Assembly: GCA_035628595.1 (NCBI GenBank)
Contig: DASPJN010000074.1
Span: forward strand, 18,545-82,544
Length of the DNA: 64,000 nt
Origin: Chryseosolibacter sp035628595
GTDB taxonomy: Bacteria > Bacteroidota > Bacteroidia > Cytophagales > Cyclobacteriaceae
Direction: 5' to 3'
The position numbers and the translations under genes were made by a program. Of this stretch, positions 8,778 through 16,564 are shown in pieces. How positions within the stretch are numbered: the first letter of the stretch is position 1; each line of letters begins with the position of its first letter. The notes under the pieces are model-generated. The model made no database searches. It had not been told where the DNA came from and was given only the letters and a program-made list of their open reading frames with translations.

Positions 8778-9529
8778 AGTTTATATTCTTCTGGACGAAA
8801 ATTATCTATTGTATACTGATATCCGATTTCAAACATTTCGCGTGCTTTACTTAGATCAAAACCGCTGAACTTGCCCAAGCCAGGTGGTTCGATCAAAACA
8901 TTGCACAAGCTCTTACTGATTGTTGTATTACCGTTGATGGCCATCAACAAACTTCTTTCGATAACGCCTCGTAGATTTTTAACATCGAATTCGGTTGTAA
9001 TAAAATTGCAATGCGACCCGATTATAAAATCGCAACTATCTACAATACCTTTTACGGGCAGATTGTCGAGCACGCCACCATCCACATAGAGGTTGCCGTT
9101 GATCTCATATGGATTGAATACTGCCGGGACGCAGCACGATCCGAGTACGGGAGCAATGAGTGCGCCAGTCGAAAAATATTGAATCTTCCCCTTCCGGATG
9201 TCCGTTGCGGCGACAACCAGGGGTGTACTCAACGCAGAGAACTCATCTGTCTTTATGTACTTGCGAAGCAATTCTGTCAGCCCGTCAATCCGAAGAAGAC
9301 CCTTTAACGTCCAGGCTATGCGAAGCTTTCGGAAGAAGCTTGTTGATTCAAGTATCTTCAATATTTCGTCGGGGGAATAGCCCTGACAGTATAACGCCCC
9401 AATCAAAGCCCCGGCGCTCGTGCCAGCGATATAGTCGGGTTTTACCCCGCACTCATCCAAGGCCTTGAGAACACCAACATGCCCGACGCCCCTTGCTCCC
9501 CCGCCTGAAAGAACCAACCCGATTTTCAT
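8774..9529 (-). CDS. patatin-like phospholipase
   Basis: A 251-residue cytoplasmic or periphery-associated lipid acyl hydrolase of the patatin/RssA type. The oxyanion-hole motif GGGARG is at residues 9-14, the nucleophile is Ser38 in GTSAG, and the catalytic Asp150 lies in VDGG. There is no signal peptide or C-terminal barrel, so it is the small cytosolic form rather than an autotransported one. The frame could also open at a TTG two codons earlier; the ATG at 9529 is preferred. It lies six bases after the metallo-hydrolase gene and overlaps hutU by four bases. Confidence 0.9.
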   Translation of the reverse strand: MKIGLVLSGGGARGVGHVGVLKALDECGVKPDYIAGTSAGALIGALYCQGYSPDEILKILESTSFFRKLRIAWTLKGLLRIDGLTELLRKYIKTDEFSALSTPLVVAATDIRKGKIQYFSTGALIAPVLGSCCVPAVFNPYEINGNLYVDGGVLDNLPVKGIVDSCDFIIGSHCNFITTEFDVKNLRGVIERSLLMAINGNTTISKSLCNVLIEPPGLGKFSGFDLSKAREMFEIGYQYTIDNFRPEEYKL

Positions 9530-9535
9530 TTGCAA

Positions 9536-10372
9536 TCAGAGCGCTGAAAGTGGAAAAGTCTCTTTCATACGAATGCCTTTTTCCGTTCGCATGAGCGTGC
9601 AACACTCCACCAATGGATCATGTTCGAAGAAAAGTACGTATTCGTTATCAATAGCCTCATTCAGAAACTTGTCTTTCTCCTCAAGCGTAATCAGCGGACG
9701 GGTATCATATCCCATCACGTACGGAAGAGGAATGTGTCCGACAGATGGAAGCAGGTCTGCCATGTAAACAATCGTTCTGCCTTTGTATTTTATCTTCGGC
9801 AACATCATCTTGTCTGTGTGACCGGATACGTAAATTATTTCGAACTGGCTAAAAGGAGAAGCGGAATTAATATCGATGAATTGTAGATGGCCGCTTTCCT
9901 GCATGGGCGTCAAGTTCTCTTTCAAAAAGCTGGCTTTCTCCCTCGCGTTTGGTTGTGTTGCCCATTTCCAGTGGTTAGCGTTTGTCCAGTACCGCGCATT
10001 CTGAAATGTTAGCACAGATCTATCATTTTCGATCCGTACACCGCCGCCACAATGATCGAAGTGTAGATGCGTGAGAAACATATCTGTAATGTCAGCTTCT
10101 GAAAACCCGGCGCGTTTGAGCGACGATGACAGCGTATCCCGACCATGCAAATGGTAGTGTCCCAAAAATTTTGCGTCCTGTTTATTGCCGATACCGTTGT
10201 CGATCAGGATCAATTTGTCTCCATCCTCTATAAGCAGGCAACGCATTGCCCATGTGCAAAGGTTATTTTCATCGGGCGGATTGGTTTTTTGCCAAATTGA
10301 TTTCGGGACAACGCCGAACATCGCTCCGCCGTCGAGTTTGAAAAATTCAGTATTAATTACGTGTAGTCTCAT
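9536..10372 (-). CDS. metallo-beta-lactamase-fold hydrolase
   Basis: The 278-residue product carries the HxHxDH metal motif (His102, His104, Asp106, His107 in THLHFDHCGG), a later HTDKM histidine, an Asp in YMADLLPS and a His in FFEHDPLV, so both zinc sites look complete. It resembles quorum-lactonase-like and general MBL hydrolases of Bacteroidota; the substrate cannot be assigned. It is the first gene of an apparent operon with patatin and urocanase (gaps of 6 and -4 bases). Confidence 0.88.
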   Translation of the reverse strand: MRLHVINTEFFKLDGGAMFGVVPKSIWQKTNPPDENNLCTWAMRCLLIEDGDKLILIDNGIGNKQDAKFLGHYHLHGRDTLSSSLKRAGFSEADITDMFLTHLHFDHCGGGVRIENDRSVLTFQNARYWTNANHWKWATQPNAREKASFLKENLTPMQESGHLQFIDINSASPFSQFEIIYVSGHTDKMMLPKIKYKGRTIVYMADLLPSVGHIPLPYVMGYDTRPLITLEEKDKFLNEAIDNEYVLFFEHDPLVECCTLMRTEKGIRMKETFPLSAL

Positions 10373-10413
10373 TCAAAAAAGTCGAGGTGAATTTAAGAAG
10401 ATAGTCCCTCACA

Positions 10414-10438
10414 CAAAAAAAGCCGCATTACAGCGGCT
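10414..10438 (-). terminator. intrinsic terminator after accA
   Basis: Minus-strand stem AGCCGC/GCGGCT (plus-strand 10421-10438) with a six-base loop, followed by seven T. It separates accA from the downstream hydrolase operon. Confidence 0.85.
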
Positions 10439-10446
10439 CTCTTTTT

Positions 10447-11397
10447 TTATTCCTTTACAACACCCATTCGACAGAACTTGTCGATGCGTTGCTGGATCAA
10501 TGCTTCACTATCGAGTTCTGAAAGTTCGTGAGTATAATTCACGATTGCCTTCTTGACTTCATCCGCCATCCATTTCACATCGGTATGCGCCCCACCAAGT
10601 GGTTCTTTGATAATCCCATCAATTAGTCCCAGTGATTGCATATCCTTCGCTGTAAGTTTCAATACTTCGGCAGCCTGCTCTTTGTAATCCCAACTTCTCC
10701 AAAGAATTGAGGAACACGATTCCGGTGAGATCACTGAATACCACGTGTTTTCAAGCATGATGACGCGATCTCCGATTGCAATTCCAAGAGCACCACCGGA
10801 CGCTCCCTCGCCAATCACAATACAAATAACAGGAACCGTTAATAAAAACATCTCCTTTAGATTGCGCGCGATCGCTTCGCCCTGTCCGCGCTCCTCCGCT
10901 TCAAGTCCGGGAAAAGCTCCGGGCGTATCGATAAAAGTGATAATCGGTTTATTGAACTTTTCGGCAAGTTTCATCAAACGGAGTGCTTTGCGATAGCCTT
11001 CAGGATTCGCCATCCCGAAATTACGGTGTTGGCGTTGTTTTGTGTTTCTCCCCTTCTGTTGGCCGATAAGCATATACGTTTTGCCATCAATCGTTCCGAA
11101 ACCGCCTACCATTGCTTTGTCGTCTGCCACCGTGCGATCACCGTGAATCTCAATAAAGTCGGACGTTATTTCATAGATATAATCGAGCGTGTAAGGCCTG
11201 TCGGGATGCCGCGATAATTGTACGCGTTGCCACCCGGTGAGATTCTCGAAAGTTTCTTTCTTAAGCTCAAGAATTTTCTTTTCGAGCGCCTTAACAGCTG
11301 CCTGGACGTCTTTGTCACTGTCTAGGGCAAGATGCTTCATAGCATCGAGCTTTGACTCTAATTCAGCAATCGGTTTTTCGAAATCTAAAAGACTCAT
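10447..11397 (-). CDS. accA: acetyl-CoA carboxylase carboxyltransferase subunit alpha
   Basis: Together with AccD it transfers the carboxyl group from biotin-BCCP to acetyl-CoA to give malonyl-CoA, the first step of fatty acid synthesis. The 316-residue length, N-terminal helical region (FEKPIAELESKL), and the conserved stretches QKGRNTKQRQHRNFGM, FIDTPGAFPG, GEGASGGALGIAIGDRV and SVISPESCSSILWR are typical. AccD, AccB and AccC are not in the window. It ends at its own terminator. Confidence 0.97.
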   Translation of the reverse strand: MSLLDFEKPIAELESKLDAMKHLALDSDKDVQAAVKALEKKILELKKETFENLTGWQRVQLSRHPDRPYTLDYIYEITSDFIEIHGDRTVADDKAMVGGFGTIDGKTYMLIGQQKGRNTKQRQHRNFGMANPEGYRKALRLMKLAEKFNKPIITFIDTPGAFPGLEAEERGQGEAIARNLKEMFLLTVPVICIVIGEGASGGALGIAIGDRVIMLENTWYSVISPESCSSILWRSWDYKEQAAEVLKLTAKDMQSLGLIDGIIKEPLGGAHTDVKWMADEVKKAIVNYTHELSELDSEALIQQRIDKFCRMGVVKE

Positions 11398-11483
11398 TGG
11401 CTTTGGTTATACAGGCACAAAATTAAAAGAAATTCCTAATTGCGTTTTTTTGGTGTTAGTAGGCTGATAATCAACCTTTCCAA

Positions 11484-11858
11484 TCAATGGTCGAGCATTA
11501 CAGCGAGTGCATCGCAGAGTTCTTTAAAAGTTGCGGGTTTAACAAGAAAAAACGTCGCACCTAAAGTTTTGTATTCAACCATTTCCCTTTCATCAGACGA
11601 GGTTGAGTACATAACCACCTTCACTGAATCCAGGCGTGCATCTTTTTTTATTTGAGCGATACATCCCTTGCCGTCCATCGCCGGCATGTTAATGTCAAGG
11701 AAAATGTACGAAGGAAGTTTTTCGCTTTGGTCAAGCAGGGCCAACGCATCTTTACAGTCTTTCGCAACGACGCAGATCAATTTAGGATTCACGTAGCTCA
11801 ACGCATCCATGAAAAATTCACGATCATCAACATCGTCGTCGACAAATAAAACATCCAT
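11484..11858 (-). CDS. single-domain response regulator (CheY-like receiver)
   Basis: A 124-residue receiver domain with no output domain. The acidic pocket is Asp7-Asp8-Asp9, the phosphorylated Asp is Asp55 in FLDINMP, and the conserved Lys is Lys107 in LVKP. The frame can open at a GTG at 11873, but the ATG at 11858 gives the normal receiver N-terminus. No kinase is adjacent, so its partner is elsewhere. Standalone receivers of this kind in Bacteroidota usually act in phosphorelays or bind a partner protein. Confidence 0.9.
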   Translation of the reverse strand: MDVLFVDDDVDDREFFMDALSYVNPKLICVVAKDCKDALALLDQSEKLPSYIFLDINMPAMDGKGCIAQIKKDARLDSVKVVMYSTSSDEREMVEYKTLGATFFLVKPATFKELCDALAVMLDH

Positions 11859-11977
11859 ATCAGAACACCTCACGATTTGTTTCGGTGTTCAAGTAAAGAC
11901 TAAAATGTGTAGAATGTCAAAAGGAATGGGAAACAGTCAGCAAAAAGCAAACTGTAATAATTGCGGCAAATGGATAA

Positions 11978-12085
11978 TTACAGGGTGTTTGTTGATTCGG
12001 ACACCAGGGCGATAATAACCGCTAAAATCCCTAATACCAGAATTGCGATCTTAAAAGTTGTCGTCTTCATAGCTTTGCTAATCAT
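11978..12085 (-). CDS. candidate small single-pass membrane peptide
   Basis: A 35-codon frame, read by eye, encodes a short basic start, one hydrophobic helix (FKIAILVLGILAVIIALV) and a short polar tail. A second in-frame ATG at 12070 would give 30 residues. It lies in a 420-base stretch that otherwise holds no gene. The hydrophobic pattern is unlikely to arise by chance in every case but short frames like this do occur, so confidence is low. Confidence 0.35.
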   Translation of the reverse strand: MISKAMKTTTFKIAILVLGILAVIIALVSESTNTL

Positions 12086-12162
12086 GATGTAAAACTAGCG
12101 ATTCAATTACTAATTTATTGAAAATCAGACTAGTACTTTTTTACTATTTTTTAGCACAGCGC

Positions 12163-12199
12163 AAAAAAAAGCAGCCACACATCACTGTACAACTGCTGC
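12163..12199 (-). terminator. probable terminator after the RES toxin gene
   Basis: On the minus strand arms GCAGC and GCTGC (plus-strand 12195-12199 and 12171-12175) enclose a 19-base loop and are followed by eight T. The stem is short and the loop long, so strength is uncertain, but position fits the end of the toxin-antitoxin transcript. Confidence 0.55.
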
Positions 12200-12278
12200 A
12201 GAAAGGGTCCTTTGGGGTTTGTGTTAATTCAAAGATATCACGAATTAATTGCGTTTTCAATACTAAAAAAGGAGTAAT

Positions 12279-12755
12279 CTAAGCGGGTGTTCCCTTCATT
12301 CCAAGACTGTACGAAAAGGATGTTTCGCTTATTACTCGCATCAAGGTCTTTAACTCAGAATGGTTTGCATTCACCAGGAGGTTGTGCTCCTTACTATAAA
12401 ATTCAATCGGGATCCTCGCCGACGGAACTCTCAGGAAGGTGGAATCGATGTCTTTTACCCACCCGCTTCCAAATTGTCGCGTTGAGAAGGGATGCGGAAT
12501 CAGGTTCCATTCATCAGGAAGACTTTCTGCCTCAAGGTCGTCAATAATGTGTTCATCCATGATCTCGAAAGTGATCATGTACCAATTATTTTGACCCACG
12601 ACACTACCTTTTATGGTAAGGTATTCTAGCATTGCGAGCGACGGCGTGCTGGCGAGATAGATCATGCGCACACCGTCATGATTCCAACGACCCGCCCTGC
12701 CACCCGAAGACCACGGGTCATTGTGGTATGCTTCACTCATAATTCGATAATACAA
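12279..12755 (-). CDS. RES-domain toxin of a type II toxin-antitoxin pair
   Basis: A 158-residue RES-family protein. Characterised members (MbcT, ParT) attack cellular NAD or ADP-ribosylate a target. Visible features are the N-terminal YRI (Arg4), GGRAGRWN (18-25), Tyr33 in IYLAS and Glu44 in AMLEYL, which fit the family's conserved Arg, Glu and Ser pattern. The only start that keeps Arg4 is a TTG at 12755; an ATG five codons later would remove it. The frame is the same as that of the antitoxin gene upstream and is separated from it by the antitoxin TAG and three codons. Such a weak start may limit toxin synthesis. Confidence 0.85.
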   Translation of the reverse strand: MYYRIMSEAYHNDPWSSGGRAGRWNHDGVRMIYLASTPSLAMLEYLTIKGSVVGQNNWYMITFEIMDEHIIDDLEAESLPDEWNLIPHPFSTRQFGSGWVKDIDSTFLRVPSARIPIEFYSKEHNLLVNANHSELKTLMRVISETSFSYSLGMKGTPA

Positions 12756-12764
12756 GGCCGCGTG

Positions 12765-13319
12765 CTACAGAACGTTTCCCTGGTTCATAGCATCGACCGC
12801 TGCCTCAACCATATCAAGACCCACCGGATCTACAAGAAGATCGAGCGGTTTTACATTTCCTAACGCAAGGTTTGTTGATGTAAGCCACTCGTGGAATGCT
12901 TCCTCAGAACCAAATAGTTCGACACCTTGCGCGATCAATTGATCTATTTTAATGAATTGTGCAGATGCTGACTTGCCGATTGGGCTGGATGCCGACCAGC
13001 GTGAAACGGTGCTTTCGGAAACGGCAGCTGTTTCGGCTAGCCGTGATTGTGAGAGCTGGAGGTAGTTTTTGATCGGCTCGATATCAATTGGTGTGAGCCC
13101 TTCTTTTACCTTTTCGCGAAGCTCGAGCTCATTTTTTACAGCCTTTAGAACTGCGATGAAATGCCCGTAACCCTGTGTAAATGAGAACTGTTTGAGTTTT
13201 CCTTTACGCCTTATCGAAAAAGTATGATACGCCGCTGGTTTTGCTTCGTGAACTTTGCTGCCCTTTTGAACCGATAAGTTATACTCTTTTGCTGCTGTTC
13301 TTTTTGCCATACCCTTCAT
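12765..13319 (-). CDS. Xre/MbcA/ParS-type antitoxin
   Basis: The 184-residue protein has a helix-turn-helix in the middle (SQSRLAETAAVSESTVSRW, about 92-110) and a C-terminal toxin-binding region (DUF2384, VELFGSEEAFHEWLTSTNLALGNVKPLDLL). This arrangement is known for antitoxins paired with RES toxins, where the antitoxin both blocks the toxin active site and autoregulates the operon. It directly precedes the RES gene on the same strand with a nine-base gap. The first ATG is used; a second three codons later is also possible. Confidence 0.9.
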   Translation of the reverse strand: MKGMAKRTAAKEYNLSVQKGSKVHEAKPAAYHTFSIRRKGKLKQFSFTQGYGHFIAVLKAVKNELELREKVKEGLTPIDIEPIKNYLQLSQSRLAETAAVSESTVSRWSASSPIGKSASAQFIKIDQLIAQGVELFGSEEAFHEWLTSTNLALGNVKPLDLLVDPVGLDMVEAAVDAMNQGNVL

Positions 13320-13375
13320 TTGACACTGTAATATACGTCATTTGATGCATCACAAAAACATAAATGAAAAGATTC

Positions 13376-13409
13376 GCAAAAAAAAACCATCTGGGTTTGC
13401 CAGATGGTT
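13376..13409 (-). terminator. intrinsic terminator after tRNA-Asp
   Basis: Minus-strand 10-bp stem (AACCATCTGG with CCAGATGGTT, plus-strand 13385-13409), five-base loop, then a run of T. It starts about a dozen bases after the 3' end of the tRNA. Confidence 0.88.
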
Positions 13410-13421
13410 AATCATATTCAG

Positions 13422-13495
13422 CGGACCGGACGGGACTCGAACCCGCGACCTCCTGCGTGACAGGCAGGCATTCTAACCAGCTGAACTACCGGTCC
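13422..13495 (-). tRNA. tRNA-Asp (anticodon GTC)
   Basis: The minus strand folds as a 74-base tRNA. The acceptor stem GGACCGG pairs perfectly with CCGGTCC and the discriminator is G, as expected for Asp. The anticodon arm is CCTGC-CTGTCAC-GCAGG, giving anticodon GTC. The T arm is GCGGG-TTCGAGT-CCCGT with one mismatch-like closing pair. CCA is not encoded. A terminator follows. Confidence 0.96.
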
Positions 13496-13586
13496 CTCCA
13501 GAACTTCAACTTTCGTTGCCGTTCTTCTGAATGAGGTTGCAAAGATAGCTTTGGTATCCTTATCTCCAAAAAAAACGAATTTTTTT

Positions 13587-13877
13587 TTACTCATTGGCAC
13601 CCATCTCATTGATGACTGCCTCTGATTCTTTGACGTAAGCGCGCTTGTATATGACGTCATCGACACCGTCCGGGATTTTCCCTATGTCACCTTCAGATGC
13701 CTTCTGAAGGAAGCTCAAGAGCACAGACTTTGAAAAACTGTTCATATAACACTCGTACAACACATCCTGTCTTCCCTGAAGAAGATATTTCTCATCAGAG
13801 GAATCCGCTTCATCCGGATGCAGTGCATTCGCACGTGTCAAAAACCGATTTGCCATTTCGCGACTATTCCATTCCAT
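13587..13877 (-). CDS. hypothetical protein
   Basis: A 96-residue, acidic, soluble protein without a signal peptide, membrane segment or recognised domain. It has an ATG start and looks like a small helical protein (for example SKSVLLSFLQKASEGD). It lies upstream of tRNA-Asp on the same strand, 91 bases away. Nothing in the sequence indicates a function. Confidence 0.6.
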   Translation of the reverse strand: MEWNSREMANRFLTRANALHPDEADSSDEKYLLQGRQDVLYECYMNSFSKSVLLSFLQKASEGDIGKIPDGVDDVIYKRAYVKESEAVINEMGANE

Positions 13878-14004
13878 AAGCAGTAGGCATCACGTTATTG
13901 TTAAAACTAAAATCATATCTGGTAATAAGACCCCACCCATATTAATGACCATTTATCTAAAAGTAAAATTTGATACCTTGCTTGCTCTTATCGAACGACA
14001 TTCC

Positions 14005-14178
14005 ATGCGCGGCGTCATATTTATCGTTGTCATGTTACTACTTTTCGGGTACACCGGTTGTAGCAACAAGTCGCGCTACGCAACAAAAGTCGTGAAACCC
14101 AAATACCATCATAGCTGGTTTAACCGAAAAAAAGACAAAAAAGTTAAGCGAACAAAAATGGTACGGATGCAAAGCTAG
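14005..14178 (+). CDS. small lipoprotein
   Basis: From the ATG at 14005 the 57-residue product has a hydrophobic signal and a lipobox ending in Cys (LLFGYTGC), followed by a short, very basic tail rich in Lys, Arg and His. The frame is open from 13945, but the extra 20 residues precede a perfect lipoprotein signal, so the later ATG is preferred. It is convergent with the TetR gene; both stop codons (TAG) are nested in the same CTAG. Confidence 0.6.
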   Translation: MRGVIFIVVMLLLFGYTGCSNKSRYATKVVKPKYHHSWFNRKKDKKVKRTKMVRMQS

Positions 14179-14807
14179 CCCGCAAGCCCTTTAATTACAT
14201 TGTCGAGATTCTTACGGAAGAATATTTTAAGTGGTGACTGCTGGGTCGTGTGTGCGGTGATCACCGAACCAAGGAAAATTGTGGTGAAAATGGAAGTAAT
14301 GTCCCGTGTTGAACTCGTCCTGGTGATCTCTTTCTTGAATAAAGCCTCAAGCGTAAATTTTTCCAGCATTTGATCAAGTGAAAGAATTTCAATCGCCGTA
14401 ATATCATCAACATCCGGAAAGATTAATTTCTTTTCTTCAGCCTTTACCGGAAATGGCTTTGGCGGTCGTTTAACATCAGCGAGATAACCAATCAAACTCA
14501 ACATAAGGCCGGGATGAAGTTCACACTCGTCGCTTAGTTTATCGAGCAGATAATACACGCCCTGTAATCCCTCCTTCGGCTTTTGCTTCAATTCCACCGA
14601 GCGCGATAGGCACCATATTCTAAAGTGATAAAGCAAGAGATCTTCCTTCTGCGGAAAATACTTGAAGAAAGTAACTTTCGATATCTTCACCTTCTCGCAG
14701 ATATCTTCAACATAGATATCATCAAAAGGTTTTTTTCCAATGAGTTTCAACGTATGCTCTAGTACCTGAACCTTTAACCTTGCTGCTTTTTCTTTCCTAA
14801 GACTCAT
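14175..14807 (-). CDS. TetR family transcriptional regulator
   Basis: The 210-residue protein has the TetR DNA-binding fold at the N-terminus: the helix-turn-helix is about residues 32-57 (VEDICEKVKISKVTFFKYF), with FFKYFPQKEDLL as the family signature. The C-terminal ligand-binding part is specific to this protein and gives no clue to the ligand. It is divergent from gamma-glutamyltransferase, with 59 bases between the starts, so it may control itself and that gene. Confidence 0.9.
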   Translation of the reverse strand: MSLRKEKAARLKVQVLEHTLKLIGKKPFDDIYVEDICEKVKISKVTFFKYFPQKEDLLLYHFRIWCLSRSVELKQKPKEGLQGVYYLLDKLSDECELHPGLMLSLIGYLADVKRPPKPFPVKAEEKKLIFPDVDDITAIEILSLDQMLEKFTLEALFKKEITRTSSTRDITSIFTTIFLGSVITAHTTQQSPLKIFFRKNLDNVIKGLAG

Positions 14808-14866
14808 CGGCCTGTGTAAAGTTTCCGTGAATTAATACTTTTATAAAGACTTAACAAAAGTAAACA

Positions 14867-16564
14867 ATGTCGAAAAGCTTTTTAGTGCTTTTACTTGCTG
14901 TCGCTTGCGTCTGTTGCCAGTTGCCGGAATCGCGCTCACGAATTACGGGAGTAATTGCTGATTCTGCAATGGTTGTTTCAGCGCATCCACTTGCAAGTGA
15001 AATTGGGATAAAAGTTCTGAAGCAGGGAGGTAACGCGATTGACGCGAGCATCGCCACACAATTTGCGTTGGCTGTAGTTTTCCCCGCTGCTGGCAATATT
15101 GGCGGAGGAGGCTTCATGGTTATTCGATTGAGAGATGGGACGGCAACCGCGTTGGACTATCGCGAGGTAGCGCCAGGCTCGGCCTCTGAAAAAATGTATC
15201 TCAACGAGGATGGAACGGTTCGATCAGGAAAAAGCGAAAATGGACATTTGTCAGTCGGTGTTCCAGGATCTGTAGCCGGCATGGTTGAAGCACATCGTAA
15301 GTATGGCACGTTGCCGTGGAAGAACCTGGTGCAGCCCGCGATTGATCTTGCATTAAAAGGGTTTCCGTTGACCGCGAGAGAAGCAAACAACCTTAATGAC
15401 ATCGTCGATACGATCAACCGGTATAGCACTGTACGACCGGAATTTCTGCTGAAGAAATGGAATGAGTATGATACCATCAAGTGGCTTGAGCTTGGCAAAA
15501 CACTTGAAAGAATCCGAGATGAAGGCGCAAATGGTTTTTATGAAGGAAAGACCGCCGCTGACATTATCGCAGAGATTCAACGCGGCGGTGGAATCATCAC
15601 GCAGGCAGACCTGTCAGGCTATAAACCTGTGTGGAGAACACCGCTTTTCGATAACTATAAAGAATTTAAGCTCATATCCATGCCTCCACCTTCAAGCGGA
15701 GGCGTTGCTCTGATACAACTCTTGAAAAGTATTCAGCCTTACGAATTCGCCGAATGGGGACATAACAGTGTGGCCACTGCTCACCTGTTCGTTGAAGCGC
15801 AACGGAGGGTATATGCTGACCGCGCCGTATATCTCGGGGATCCAGACTTTACAGATGTTCCAGTAAGGAAATTAACGCACGATCTTTATATCCTGGAAAG
15901 GATGAAATCATTTGATCCTGCAATGGCCACACGAAGCGCGTCGGTAAAAGAAGGTACACTCGGTGGAACCGAACCAACAAACACAACACATATCTCAATT
16001 ATTGACAAATACGGAAATGCTGTGTCGGCCACGACAACATTGAATGATTGGTTTGGCTCGAAAGTAATTGTGGCTGGTTCTGGATTTTTGCTGAATGATG
16101 AAATGGACGATTTCAGTATTAAGCCAGGACAGCCCAATATGTATGGTGTGATTGGAGGTGAACGAAACAAAATTGAACCGGGAAAGCGTATGCTAAGCTC
16201 GATGACTCCCACAATCGTTGAACGCAATGGCGAACTCATGATGGTGATTGGAACACCGGGCGGATCTACAATAATTACATCTGTATTTCAAACATTTCTC
16301 AACGTCGTTGAATTTAAGATGACAATGCAGGAGGCAGTTTCCGCGAAACGATTCCATAGCCAGTGGCTCCCGGACGTGATCTTTGCAGAGAGCCACACGT
16401 TCTCCGCCGAAGATAGCCTCACACTTGTCGCGATGGGTCATCGCTTTGACAACTTTTATGCTAATGGAATCGGACGCGTTGATGCAATTCTGGTTCTGCC
16501 AGATAAACGTCTCGAAGGAGGCGCAGACTCGCAAAGAGGCGACGATACTGCGATCGGATATTGA
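14867..16564 (+). CDS. ggt: gamma-glutamyltransferase
   Basis: An exported enzyme that cleaves gamma-glutamyl bonds of glutathione and related compounds. It is an Ntn-hydrolase made as one chain that self-cleaves before the catalytic Thr; here that is Thr373 in NTTHISIID. Other family features are GNAIDASIATQFAL and GGGGFM near residues 60-85, and the substrate-binding SSMTPTIV and GTPGGS stretches. The N-terminus has a hydrophobic signal ending in VACVCCQ, which could be a lipoprotein or ordinary signal. At 565 residues it is of usual length. Its stop directly abuts that of the convergent OmpA-type gene. Confidence 0.95.
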   Translation: MSKSFLVLLLAVACVCCQLPESRSRITGVIADSAMVVSAHPLASEIGIKVLKQGGNAIDASIATQFALAVVFPAAGNIGGGGFMVIRLRDGTATALDYREVAPGSASEKMYLNEDGTVRSGKSENGHLSVGVPGSVAGMVEAHRKYGTLPWKNLVQPAIDLALKGFPLTAREANNLNDIVDTINRYSTVRPEFLLKKWNEYDTIKWLELGKTLERIRDEGANGFYEGKTAADIIAEIQRGGGIITQADLSGYKPVWRTPLFDNYKEFKLISMPPPSSGGVALIQLLKSIQPYEFAEWGHNSVATAHLFVEAQRRVYADRAVYLGDPDFTDVPVRKLTHDLYILERMKSFDPAMATRSASVKEGTLGGTEPTNTTHISIIDKYGNAVSATTTLNDWFGSKVIVAGSGFLLNDEMDDFSIKPGQPNMYGVIGGERNKIEPGKRMLSSMTPTIVERNGELMMVIGTPGGSTIITSVFQTFLNVVEFKMTMQEAVSAKRFHSQWLPDVIFAESHTFSAEDSLTLVAMGHRFDNFYANGIGRVDAILVLPDKRLEGGADSQRGDDTAIGY

